Assembly (NCBI GenBank): GCA_013215505.1 | Contig: JABSQZ010000009.1 | Span: 1 to 64,000, forward strand | Origin: Oceanospirillaceae bacterium | GTDB taxonomy: Bacteria > Pseudomonadota > Gammaproteobacteria > Pseudomonadales > Balneatricaceae | Length of the DNA: 64,000 nt | Reading direction: 5' to 3' | Shown: piece after piece, positions 7,925 through 16,787 of the stretch | Layout: every line of letters begins with the position of its first letter | Position numbering within the stretch: position 1 is the stretch's first letter | Notes under the pieces: model-generated | The model's database searches: none | Seen by the model: only the letters and a program-made list of their open reading frames with translations | What the model was told of the DNA's origin: nothing | Made by a program: the position numbers and the translations under genes

Positions 7925-8368
7925 ATGAAATTTGGAATTGCTATCGAAAGTGACGCAGATACTGAAAAAAGCATAGGCTTAGTTCTCTGGATTTCTCAAA
8001 GATTAGAGAAATTCTTTGAAACAAAAGACTATGGTGATGGAATAGGTCTTTATGTTATAGGGTTTATTTGTGTGCGGCCGGTTACTGGCTATGATGAGTG
8101 GTTTAAGCCAAGATCACCACGGTATGTGTTCAAAAACGGAACATACACATATGATGTAATGCTTACCCAAGAAAAAATCGAAGCATTCATAAATAGTAGT
8201 GAAAAAGAGGCTTTTGAAATCATATTTGAAACTTTAGTCGATTCTTTATCCTACTTAGACAAACGGCCAAAAAAGTTAACCAACTTTGATGTATCCAGGT
8301 TTAAATCAGATTTTATCGGTCATCTTCGAGAGCTAATCGAGAGTAACAGATTCAAAAGATATAGGTGA
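7925..8368 (+). CDS. Hypothetical protein, Imm44-like immunity protein candidate
   Basis: A 147-residue soluble protein starting MKFGIAIESDADTEKSIGLV. The order of blocks (N-terminal strand, long helix with SQRLEKFFETKDYG, then IGFICVRP, YVFKNGTYTYDVMLT and an acidic helix) reminds me of Imm44-type immunity proteins of polymorphic toxin systems. I have no alignment to prove this. No toxin gene is adjacent, so it would be an orphan immunity gene. Alternatively it is an unrelated alpha-beta protein. It is solitary and AT-rich, and the ribosome site is weak. Confidence 0.6.
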   Translation: MKFGIAIESDADTEKSIGLVLWISQRLEKFFETKDYGDGIGLYVIGFICVRPVTGYDEWFKPRSPRYVFKNGTYTYDVMLTQEKIEAFINSSEKEAFEIIFETLVDSLSYLDKRPKKLTNFDVSRFKSDFIGHLRELIESNRFKRYR

Positions 8369-8523
8369 AACTGGTTCTTCATATTCATGTCATTAAGCCT
8401 CTAAAACGGCAACTATGAATTAGAACTAACCCACCACAGTTCAAAAAAAATTCAAGAATTATTTAGACGGCGTGAACATGAGTTTATTATCTTAAAATAA
8501 GATAAATTTAGGGGCGATAAATA

Positions 8524-9168
8524 ATGAATTTCGTAAATATTATTACGTTATATTTAATTGTAATGAGCAGTTTATGTCACTCGAATGAAAAACCATTAGA
8601 ATACGAATTTATACAGGCAGTACAAAGTAACAACTATCATGAAATTAAGTTGAAATTAAATAAAGGCATTAATATTAATAGCTTGTACTATGGGAGTACT
8701 CTTTTCCAACTATCACTACAAGAAAACTGCTCAGAACAACTAATGCAACTATTGATAAAAAATGGAGCCAACCCGAACTCAAGAGATATCGGTGGATTAA
8801 CTCCGTTTATAACATCGTTTCAAACAGGCGATCTAGAGTGTGTTTTAAGGCTTGCCAAATTTGGTGGAGACGCAAAATTAAAAGATAAATATGGGGATGG
8901 AGCGGTTCTTTATGCTGTATTTTCTAAAAATATTGAGGTTGTAAAGGAAGCTATTAAATTAGGCGCCAGTATAGATGATGCTAATAGTAAAGGGACAACT
9001 CCGTTTATGGTGGCTGTTTTGTTGAACGAATACGATATAGCAAAATTACTACTTAAGAAAGGGGCTAGAAAATGCATATTTATTGGAAAAGAACTGTTTA
9101 TTAACAAAAGCCGTTCGCCTTTAAGTAATGATATGTTATCTCTATTCAAGGGTTCTTGTGACATATGA
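8524..9168 (+). CDS. Secreted ankyrin-repeat protein
   Basis: A 214-residue protein with a signal peptide (first ~20 residues, ending LCHSN) followed by about four to five ankyrin repeats. Hallmarks are LMQLLIKNGANPNSRDIGGL, TPFITSFQTGDLECVLRLAK, GDGAVLYAVFSKNIEVVKEA and TPFMVAVLLNEYDIAKLLLK. A short cysteine-containing tail ends the protein. Ankyrin proteins in the periplasm mediate protein binding and in some cases act as immunity partners. The start has ggggcgataaata upstream. Solitary and AT-rich like its neighbours. Confidence 0.85.
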   Translation: MNFVNIITLYLIVMSSLCHSNEKPLEYEFIQAVQSNNYHEIKLKLNKGININSLYYGSTLFQLSLQENCSEQLMQLLIKNGANPNSRDIGGLTPFITSFQTGDLECVLRLAKFGGDAKLKDKYGDGAVLYAVFSKNIEVVKEAIKLGASIDDANSKGTTPFMVAVLLNEYDIAKLLLKKGARKCIFIGKELFINKSRSPLSNDMLSLFKGSCDI

Positions 9169-9197
9169 GGCTATATTGAGGCTAATTGTTGTTTAAA

Positions 9198-9404
9198 TTA
9201 TCTAGGAATCTCTCTAGGCTCTAGATGCTGCCGTTTATGAATCATGGCCAGTACCTCAATAAGATTGTCTGGCTTGATCTCATACAGGATACGGTAGGAG
9301 TAGAGCCCTAGTTCACGCACCGTATCTTCAATCAGTTCCGCGACTATGCGTCCTTTGCGGGGTAGATCATCAAGGCCGAGAGTTTTATGTACCAGCGCTG
9401 TACA
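9198..9404 (-). pseudogene. ParE/RelE-family toxin, C-terminal fragment
   Basis: The minus strand reads LVHKTLGLDDLPRKGRIVAE, LIEDTVRELGLYSYRILYEI and VLAMIHKRQHLEPREIPR followed by a stop. This is the C-terminal two thirds of a ParE-type type II toxin. The N-terminus is missing: the frame is cut at about 9404, where a dispersed repeat (tctaaaacgtccgcaatgtg) begins. No antitoxin gene is present. It is a relic, probably inactivated by the repeat insertion or a deletion at its edge. Confidence 0.8.
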
Positions 9405-9407
9405 CCT

Positions 9408-9941
9408 CTAAAACGTCCGCAATGTGTCATTTGCAGACATGGTCGGAGCTGATGAGTTAGTGTTGGACCTGTTCATTGCAACGGAGGTATCGGCCACCAA
9501 CGAAGTAATTCAATTAAACCCACTGTTGATACCAGAACGGGAATTCCCGTTGTGAGCAATTATATGATTCGTGACATGTCACAGCTTTTAGTGCTACCGC
9601 AGAATGTTGCGGTAGCTTGTTCGACCCTTCCTAAAGCTGATGAATGACCTTGCATTGAATCCATAGTATTACAACATAGGTAGATCTTCGGAGTTAGAAA
9701 TACCTTGCCCACATCATACTTCCAGCCAAACCAGAGTCCGAATTAGGACTCTGGAAGCTAAAAGCCAAGTTTCGCTATTATCTGAGCTACCGCAATATCC
9801 TTCGGTAGCACTAGCTTATGTATAAATTTTCCGTGACTGATAAAATTTAGACCTGTGTAAGGTGGGGGCCTTTTTGGGGGCCTTTAGTTATTGCGAAGGC
9901 GGTGTGTATAAGTTAAATCAAATAGTTACAAGGCTTATTCA
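9408..9941. repeat. Dispersed repeat C, copy 1
   Basis: A ~530-bp non-coding block repeated at 22428-22888. Shared parts include gcagcggaggtatcggcca-type sequence, cgaagtaattcaattaaacc, agcaattatatgattcgtga and a hairpin gctaccgca/tgcggtagc (9593-9601 with 9608-9616). Its left edge matches repeat A ends (gtccgcaatgtgtcatttgc). Short open frames inside are not conserved between copies. Confidence 0.7.
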
Positions 9942-10096
9942 AGTCCCTCCAGGCGTACCACTTCACAAGCAATACATTCCCAATATAACTCTATGTTTTT
10001 CTTCACAGACGACTACTCCATCCATCTTAGCTACTGGCGCAGAGAACGGGATTTTGCTGTGCGGATACCGCAGGAGGTACAATGTGGTCACAGTGG
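9942..10096. repeat. Dispersed repeat B, copy 1
   Basis: Starts agtccctccaggcgtacca and ends at aatgtggtcacagtgg. Related copies lie at 14138-14292 and 16433-16553, with a short remnant at 26215-26281. The plus strand carries a ~33-codon frame starting MFFFTDDYSIHLSYWRRERD that is largely preserved among copies. The following 440 bp up to 10537 contain no gene I can support. Confidence 0.7.
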
Positions 10097-10537
10097 CAGC
10101 ATTTTGCCAATTCAGTAGCGCATTCTAAGGGAGTGTTGTTTACCTGTAGCTGGCCTCAGACCTAATCACTTCAGCGCCTTCAAAAATATTAATCCTGAGA
10201 AAGTCCTCAACAACGTTTATTGGCGTTTAGCTGTTAGGACCTAGCATGATTTTGTTGTTTGGATTGGTGTCTAAGCTTAGTTCATACTTGGTCTTACATT
10301 GTTAACTATCAGGCCAAACCTAGCGGTACAATAAGTAAGGGCTGATAATGTATGGCACTACGCAAAAGTAGGTGCTAACTTCCGCTCATGGCCGAATCCA
10401 GTTGTTTGAATGCCAGAATAGATCGGATAAAAATTTAGCATTTTGTTTCTCTACATATTGAATAACTCGATAGTATAAAATGCCACAGTCAATAACTTTT
10501 ACATCTTTGCGAATGCACTTACGCTAGTCTAGTCGAA

Positions 10538-12106
10538 TCAACGTAATCTAAAGTGACCAATCAATACTTCAATTTTTTGTGCTTGATCTTGTAATTCAGA
10601 TGCCTCTTCAATGCCTTTTTCTGCTTCTTCTAAAAATAGTACTGATACATCATTAATGGAATGAGTATTACGGTTTATCTCTTCCGTTACAAATGTTTGT
10701 TCTTCCGCTGCGGTAGCTATTTGTGTTGCCATATTGGATATATTCTTGATTGCAACATTGATGTCAGAAAAACTTTGCGCAGCCTTTTCAGCATCGGATA
10801 CACTAGTACTTGCTAACTCATGGCATCCCCCCATGATTTGTACAGCTGACTGAGTACTTGTTTCTAGAACTGAAATCATTGCGGTTATTTCCTCAGTAGA
10901 GCTATGTGTACGTTGTGATAAAGTCCTTACTTCATCTGCCACTACTGCAAAGCCTCTTCCTTGATCGCCAGCTCTAGCTGCTTCTATGGCAGCATTTAAA
11001 GCCAATAGGTTGGTTTGCTCTGCAATGCCCTTGATTGTTTCAACAATGCTACTGATCTGCTGACCATTACGATCCAGTTCGGAAATGATTTCTGAAGCTT
11101 GTGATACATTCTGTGCAAGTTGAGTAATCGACCGTTGACAGGTATCAGCAAGTTTTCCACCCACTTCACTGGTTTGCACCGTTTCGTTAGATGCAAGTGC
11201 CGTTTGCTCCGCATTGCCAGCTATTTCTTGTGTCGAAGCCGCCATTTGAGTAACGGCTGCTGCGACTTGCCCCACTTCATTTTGCTGTGCACCTGCTTTG
11301 TTAGCGCGTATCTCAGCTGAACTGCTGGTATCACTGGCTTGTGTTGTTAAAGTATCTGTTACATGGTTTATTTGGGAAAATATTTCATGTAGTCGTGTTA
11401 AAAAATTATTGGTGCGCTCAACAAGTATTGAATCAGCACCTATATTTTCTATTCGTTTAGATAGGTCACCCTCAGCAGCTTTTTCAATAGCGCCTATTAC
11501 AAGGTTGGATTCAACAAATTTTTTGTTACCCTCATAGATATAAAAGGTAGACACAATGAGAGCAAAAACAGCAAAAATCACATGATATGCCAAAGGTGCA
11601 ATTAATCCCCACCCTGTTTGTTCTCCCCAAGAAAAAATGGTTATGGGTTGCCCCCATACTTCAACACCAATGCTCTGACAATAGGTAAAACTAAAGTGGT
11701 GAACAACAGTCAAACCTACAAAAATTAATAAAGGAACAATATCGCGATAGCGGATCAAGAGAGTAAATCCTAGGAAAAACAAAAAATGACCTTCACCCAA
11801 ACCATTAGATTGTTGTACGGTTATTGCCAGTAAACCAGTAAGTGCCGTCGCCATAATTATTCTGCACATTGTCGTACCCGGCATAGTTGTGTAGGCAATA
11901 GTGCAAGTAATAGTCATTATAAATCCACCTACCATACCCAATACAAAGTAGCCGTGTTGAAGGGAGGTGACAGATGCAACAATAATAGAAAACATTACCA
12001 CTGATATTAGCAATATCTTGTCAGCAAGTTTGAAGTCAGACTCAAATTTTTGTTTTAACTCCTGCGTCATATTTTTGTCATAATATACAAATAAGGTTTT
12101 GAACAT
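10538..12106 (-). CDS. Methyl-accepting chemotaxis protein with multi-span membrane sensor
   Basis: A 522-residue chemoreceptor. Residues ~25-195 form about six membrane helices without a large periplasmic loop. A short HAMP-like linker follows ([17 protein letters not shown]), then a cytoplasmic coiled coil. The signalling tip around [20 protein letters not shown], continuing [19 protein letters not shown], is canonical, so it should couple to CheA/CheW. The integral-membrane sensor suggests detection of a membrane-related or redox signal rather than a periplasmic ligand. The SCO1-like gene lies 63 bp upstream on the same strand and probably shares the transcript. aggagcataaa precedes the ATG. 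Confidence 0.9.
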   Translation of the reverse strand: MFKTLFVYYDKNMTQELKQKFESDFKLADKILLISVVMFSIIVASVTSLQHGYFVLGMVGGFIMTITCTIAYTTMPGTTMCRIIMATALTGLLAITVQQSNGLGEGHFLFFLGFTLLIRYRDIVPLLIFVGLTVVHHFSFTYCQSIGVEVWGQPITIFSWGEQTGWGLIAPLAYHVIFAVFALIVSTFYIYEGNKKFVESNLVIGAIEKAAEGDLSKRIENIGADSILVERTNNFLTRLHEIFSQINHVTDTLTTQASDTSSSAEIRANKAGAQQNEVGQVAAAVTQMAASTQEIAGNAEQTALASNETVQTSEVGGKLADTCQRSITQLAQNVSQASEIISELDRNGQQISSIVETIKGIAEQTNLLALNAAIEAARAGDQGRGFAVVADEVRTLSQRTHSSTEEITAMISVLETSTQSAVQIMGGCHELASTSVSDAEKAAQSFSDINVAIKNISNMATQIATAAEEQTFVTEEINRNTHSINDVSVLFLEEAEKGIEEASELQDQAQKIEVLIGHFRLR

Positions 12107-12169
12107 TTTATGCTCCTGCTAAAAATATAATTAGCCGTTATTCCTAACAAAGTGTGCTGGGTAATAGAA

Positions 12170-12712
12170 TTATTTACTAAAGTTTAATAGTTCATTTTTC
12201 AGCGTTTTTATTGAATAGCTGTTGGGGTTATAAATCTTAACTAAGCTCCAATCATTTGCTTTTCGCCGTAATAAATAAATTTTACCCAAATGCGATATTT
12301 GATCGTTTTGCTGATTTATATTTAGCCCAAATTTGGCAGAGATTTCAGGCAACTCTTCAACTGGAATGTGCAAGCCAACAAATGAAGAGTGAAACTGTTT
12401 AGCAAAATTAGATGCCTGAGTTGAATCGCTGTGCACGTCAATATCGACAAAAACAACTTGTGGCCAGTGCGAAGTGTTTTGTTGTGAATCAAATAGCTGC
12501 CTAAGTATCGCCAGTGTCGCAGGGCAGACATCACTACAACCGCGAAATCCAAAAAACACTAGTGCGTTCTTATTTCCGTCTTGATCCAAAAATGGAACAT
12601 TTAGCTCTTTGTCTAGGGTCAATGGAACAAAGGGAATGGAAATAATAAAAACTAACATTACAATCCACAAACCTAGCCCTACGAGCCCTTTTGACTTTTT
12701 CCCATTGAGCAT
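12170..12712 (-). CDS. SCO1/SenC-family membrane-anchored thioredoxin-like protein
   Basis: A 180-residue protein with one N-terminal membrane anchor (about residues 9-31) and a periplasmic thioredoxin-like domain. The metal-site cysteines CxxxC are at 59-63 (FRGCSDVCPATL) and the distal histidine is near 141 (QISHLGKIYLL), all three expected for copper-binding SCO proteins that assist cytochrome oxidase maturation or thiol handling. Usual SCO length is about 190-220, so this is slightly short but complete. It precedes a chemoreceptor gene in a likely operon, an unusual partner. aaggggtaaat precedes the ATG. Confidence 0.85.
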   Translation of the reverse strand: MLNGKKSKGLVGLGLWIVMLVFIISIPFVPLTLDKELNVPFLDQDGNKNALVFFGFRGCSDVCPATLAILRQLFDSQQNTSHWPQVVFVDIDVHSDSTQASNFAKQFHSSFVGLHIPVEELPEISAKFGLNINQQNDQISHLGKIYLLRRKANDWSLVKIYNPNSYSIKTLKNELLNFSK

Positions 12713-12968
12713 ATTTACCCCTTAAATCACCAATACTTTGAGACTAGTCGATATGTAATATCTTTCAATTATTGGCGTTGGGATAGTTGAACGAATCTTT
12801 GATACAAAACAACAAGAAGCCTTATAAATATCGGCAAACAGCTATATTCTTTATGAGATAGTGTATCCAACTAATACAAAAATGCATGTACTAAAATTTA
12901 CTAAAGATGATGAATTCGAAGGGTATCTCAATGTCAGTAACGCAGGACATGTTTGAAAATCCTTTGGT

Positions 12969-13430
12969 CTACGTAGAGAAACTGTTCAAGTGTTTAAAGG
13001 AAGGTGTGATTTGCCAGGCACCAGGTGATAAATTGTTCAGTTGTGCATGCAGGCCTATTTCAGAGGATAGTGTCTCGGTATTTTCGTAACTGACCTGCAA
13101 ATCTAAACCGCCGTTTTCCGTGTAGTCATCTACTGATAAATGGCTGTATCTCAGGCTCGCTATTGGCTTAAAGGAAATATCAGAAAAGTTCATTTCATTG
13201 AGACCAACACTGACATCTAAACCAAACAAATCTCCCTTTGATTTACCAGTGATGCGTCCCTCGCTACTGATAGAGTTATCTCGCTCTAACTTATAATCCA
13301 GCATCGCTGCACTGACGTTAAACTGAGCGAACCAATTCTTTGCATCGACACTGCTATAGAGCGATAGCTGTGAGCTGGTGGTTGAAATCAATACTAAGCA
13401 GTTTAACTGCTCTACAGGAGCGCAAAGCAA
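12969..13430 (-). pseudogene. Autotransporter beta-barrel fragment
   Basis: Residues from about 18 on (TTSSQLSLYSSVDAKNWFAQ, IASLRYSHLSVDDYTENGG, then ETLSSEIGLHAQLNNLS) have the alternating strand pattern of an autotransporter C-terminal barrel. Only about 130 of the usual ~280 barrel residues are present. The passenger is missing, and the terminal aromatic residue of a functional barrel is absent (it ends HLNSFST). The upstream junction near 13390 runs into an unrelated, oppositely oriented gene remnant. Non-functional relic. Confidence 0.65.
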
Positions 13431-13438
13431 TAGCAGCT

Positions 13439-14089
13439 ATGGATATGGTGATTGCTCTCAGTATTCAGTGATGTCTATGCTGACTCACAGCTAACCAAAG
13501 CGCCTGCAGTAAAGCTACTGGCTGGCAGCGAATTATTAATCCTGAAAGACGATGCTAAAGACTTGATCGACTATGCGGATACGCAGACTCTCGTCTCAAT
13601 GCGACAGCAGTTAAATGACTATAACGAGTTTATGGCATCACAAGTTATTACACGGGATGATAGTCCTATGAGTATTACCGGAATGCGCCGTGTGTTTAAC
13701 AATAGTAGCTGGTGGTGTGGTGGTAAGTATTATGGGGCATGGCAAAACTTACCTAAGGCTGTGCATAAGCAGCTTTCTATCAATGCTCATCCGGTTGTAG
13801 AGCGTCATTACTCTGGTTTTCACATGAACATGGCTTATGCGGATGCCACAGGAGATATCTACCAAGGGCTTTGTCCCTACGACTTTACTGGGGCGGATTC
13901 GAATACGACCTGTTCAGGCCGTTCTTTAAAGGCGCCACACTTAAAGCTATCAACTGTAAAACCCCTCAGGCCGCCATGGGGATAATAAATATGTCGATCC
14001 GTGATCTACCTGAAGATCAACGTAAGAGAGTGCTGGCAATGATCCAGAAAAAACACGCACCGATTGCTGCTGGTAATTTTTTGTCGTGA
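13439..14089 (+). pseudogene. Frameshifted secreted protein of unknown family
   Basis: The frame starts ATG GAT ATG GTG ATT and becomes LSVFSDVYADSQLTKAP after a one-base shift near 13458, giving a signal-peptide-like start. It runs through a body with ITGMRRVFNNSSWWCGG, KYYGAWQNLPKAVHKQLSIN and YSGFHMNMAYADATGDIYQG. A second shift near 13910 leads into GATLKAINCKTPQAAMGIIN and MSIRDLPEDQRKRVLAMI and a stop at 14089. I do not recognise the family. Two frame breaks make it a pseudogene unless sequencing errors are involved. It lies back to back with the autotransporter relic. Confidence 0.55.
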
Positions 14090-14137
14090 TAATATTGATA
14101 TAATTCAGCTACTTAAACGGCCTAAAAAGACCATGTG

Positions 14138-14292
14138 AGCCCCTTCAGGCGTACCACTTCACAAAATACACATTCCCAATATAACTCTATGTTTTTCTAC
14201 GGAGACTACTACTCCATCCACCTGAGCTACAGGCGCAGAGAACGGGGTTTTGCCGTGCGGATACCGTAGGAGGCACAATGTGGTCACAGTGG
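14138..14292. repeat. Dispersed repeat B, copy 2
   Basis: Matches copy 1 from cttcaggcgtaccacttca to aatgtggtcacagtgg. The internal MFFYGDYYSIHLSYRRRERG frame is kept, but a TAG replaces CAG near its end. It follows the pseudogene at 13439-14089. The bases between 14293 and 14533 contain nothing recognisable. Confidence 0.7.
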
Positions 14293-14533
14293 TTGGTTTG
14301 AATTATCAGAACATATTTAACTATCCCAATTGGATTCTTAGTTCTGATAGAGTCAGGGGTTGATTATCGGGTCACCACTTCAGCAGTAGGTAGTAGGTGA
14401 TCGTAAAAATATTTTTGTGTAAAACCATAGCTGATAATTATTATACTCCTAGCTGGTAAGGCTATTTCTTGTGTCAGCTAATTGAATCCTTAAATGGGAA
14501 TAAATTTATAGAGAGATGTGCGTAAAGCCTCGT

Positions 14534-15034
14534 TTAAGCAAACAAGCCTTCGCTCGGTATTGATTGAGCAGCATCAATGTCTTGTAAAAGCTTCAGTAAA
14601 CCTTCAGCGAGCAGGGTAGGTTCGTTTCTCTTCTTACTCATTTTGATGTTTCCCTCTATAGAGCTCATAAGATCACTTTTCTTGGTTTCGTCAAAATCAC
14701 GACGAGTGTTGGCACTTAGATGCGATTGAAATTTCTCACCATGAGTCTCCAACATCAAAATATTTCGAAGATCAAAATCTCCACTTTTACCCAGCTTCGA
14801 GGCTAATTGGACATGATTTGTCATTAATACGAAGGCATGAACGGCTACTTTGTATTTTTCGCTGTATTCTAAAAGTTTAACTAGACAGACTTTATAATCT
14901 TGCTCTTCAAGAAAGCGCACTTGGCGGCTATTACCGCGTTGAATAATATGCTGAGGAATATCTGCTAAATTGAGCGCTTGATAAGCGAGGCATAAAACAT
15001 AAACCTTTTTGTTATAGGTTATGGTGCTGATCAT
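14534..15034 (-). pseudogene. Chimeric, inactivated RAYT-like (Y1) transposase
   Basis: The first ~85 residues match the RAYT at 38248-38964 (ALNLADIPQHIIQRGNSRQ, LVKLLEYSEKYKVAVHAFVL). The HUH metal-binding motif is altered from HVH to HVQ, and directly afterwards the protein switches to unrelated sequence (LASKLGKSGDFDLRNILMLE to the stop). The catalytic tyrosine region is therefore missing. The upstream side keeps the element end, gactt...ctctgaccccattgatc (to about 15077). The C-terminal 80 residues are not recognised; an internal ATG gives MSKKRNEPTLLAEGLLKLLQ. A deletion has fused a transposase start to another gene end. Confidence 0.75.
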
Positions 15035-15267
15035 AAATCACTCAGACTTGATTATCAATTTACTCTGACCCCATTGATCAAGTCAGAGACCTGTTAGAAA
15101 GCAGAGTATCTACTTAAAATTGGATTAACGTTGGTACTGAATAATTACTGAGGTAACACCCTAAGGGCAGTAACCGATCAAACAATAGCGCGATTACAAA
15201 GCCTAAAATCAGATGGGAGACTGGTGCGTAGTTAATGATAGCCACCCTGTAAAGTTCAGGAGCCAAT

Positions 15268-15411
15268 TACACTACTTAGATTAGTTAAAGAAATCGAAAC
15301 TCGATTTTTGGATAAAAATGCCAGGGAACTGACATTGCGGCTTGACCGGGAATTTCTAATGCTTGAACCCACATTCCCTCAATTGGAGACTCCGTACCTT
15401 TTTGTGACTTA
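15268..15411 (+). pseudogene. Open fragment of an unrecognised gene
   Basis: The plus strand reads LLRLVKEIETRFLDKNAREL, TLRLDREFLMLEPTFPQLET, then PYLFVT and a stop, a composition that looks like real protein. There is no start or upstream continuation. Another short open piece (TDQTIARLQSLKSDGRLVRS) lies near 15165-15235. The gap 15079-15495 otherwise holds nothing recognisable. Family unknown. Confidence 0.3.
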
Positions 15412-15495
15412 ATGAACTAGTGCAAGCCACTTTTGTCAGAGAGACCATGACAACTAGCTCTTTTTTTGAACCTCGTATTAATTTGGTAAAAAATT

Positions 15496-16317
15496 ATGAA
15501 AATGCTCTCTTTTATTTTATTCAGTTTCTGGTTCAATAATAGTGTGTTGGCGGCGCCTGCGAAAAATTTGGATTCTTATTGGCAACCCTTTTCCGCAACA
15601 GAGTCTATAGCGGTGAACCACCAACCTTGGCAGCAACTGTTGGATAACTACCTGAGCATAGATACGCAACTACAAACCTTTTTTGCCTATGCCAAAGTCA
15701 CCGCTAAACACAGACAAGTATTAAGCAAGTACATCGCAAGCTTGTCTGCCCTAGACCCACTGGTATTAACCAGGGAGCAACAAAAAGCCTATTGGATTAA
15801 TTTATATAATGCGGCGACGGTCAATTTAATACTAAAAAAGTACCCGGTTAAAAGTATCACAAAGTTGGGTAAAGGTTTTTTCTCTTTTGGCCCCTGGGAC
15901 GATAAAATACTAAAGATTAATGATAGAAAACTGACACTAAACCATATAGAACACCGTGTTTTACGCCCTATTTATAATGACGAACGTATTCATTATGCGG
16001 TGAACTGCGCCTCTTACTCTTGTCCCAATCTCGCCACTCAAGTTTATACCAAGGAAAACACCCACATATTACTAGAGCAAGGCGCTAAGCAGTATATAAA
16101 CCACTCCAGGGGTGTTTCTATCAACCGAGACAAACTCACTCTATCCTCTATCTTTGACTGGTACCGCGACGATTTTGGCCGCAATGAAGCAGAAGTGATT
16201 AAACACTTGCTAAAATATGCACAACCTAAGTTAAGTACCGCGCTTGTAGCCTACGCCCAACAGAAAAATCTGCGCATAAAGTACCAATACAATTGGCAAT
16301 TAAATGAGCAGAAATAA
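15496..16317 (+). CDS. Secreted DUF547 protein
   Basis: A 273-residue protein with a signal peptide (about residues 1-19, ending VLAAPAK) and a DUF547 (PF04784) domain. Typical blocks are REQQKAYWINLYNAATVNLI, KINDRKLTLNHIEHRVLRP, DERIHYAVNCASYSCPNLA and LSSIFDWYRDDFG. The conserved cysteine-containing NCAS-SCP stretch is intact. The biochemical role of this family is unknown; it is periplasmic or exported. Length and order of motifs fit complete family members. The gene is solitary, with no clear terminator. Confidence 0.85.
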   Translation: MKMLSFILFSFWFNNSVLAAPAKNLDSYWQPFSATESIAVNHQPWQQLLDNYLSIDTQLQTFFAYAKVTAKHRQVLSKYIASLSALDPLVLTREQQKAYWINLYNAATVNLILKKYPVKSITKLGKGFFSFGPWDDKILKINDRKLTLNHIEHRVLRPIYNDERIHYAVNCASYSCPNLATQVYTKENTHILLEQGAKQYINHSRGVSINRDKLTLSSIFDWYRDDFGRNEAEVIKHLLKYAQPKLSTALVAYAQQKNLRIKYQYNWQLNEQK

Positions 16318-16432
16318 TCAAGTCAAGACCAGACACACTTATATTCAAACTGGCACAGGCTAAAGGTCGCCCTTTGGGTTCAGCAACGATAAATTTTCCG
16401 ATTGATACTTCTCCAGTTCTCTAGACAGTTTT

Positions 16433-16553
16433 CACATTCCCAATATAACTCTATGTTTTTCTACGGAGACGACTACTCCATCCATCTTAGCTACAGGCGC
16501 AGAGAACGGGATTTTGCCGTGCGGATACCGCAGGAGGCACAATGTGTTCACAG
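16433..16553. repeat. Dispersed repeat B, copy 3
   Basis: Runs from acattcccaatataactcta to gcacaatgtgttcacagg, closely matching copies 1 and 2. The frame MFFYGDDYSIHLSYRRRERD followed by FAVRIPQEAQ is open here and continues to a stop at 16599 with a different tail than in copy 1. The first ~45 bp of the unit present in copies 1 and 2 are missing. Confidence 0.7.
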
Positions 16554-16787
16554 GTACGATGCGTTAGTGAAAATAACCAACTTGGTTAGTGCATCTTAAA
16601 TATTAGGTTGTATATTAGTCATGTGATTAACGGTATCCGTCAGCTTAGAGTTGAGTTAATACACTTGTGCTCTGGGAGAAAAAATTATTACCCCAAAAAG
16701 CTATGTTAAGCGTTTACGTATCACAACTAACAATTATTCAGAAAAAGCCAAAAATTAAAAAAATTGAAAATGGTAGGAAAAAAACCA

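Noticed and set aside
4881-9168. Integron cassette array
   Set aside because: The gene-repeat-gene pattern prompted the idea, but repeat A does not show the paired R-site structure of attC, copies are irregular and no integron integrase is present.
9862-10128. 88-codon open frame
   Set aside because: It crosses from repeat C into repeat B in a different frame from the one shared among B copies; not conserved.
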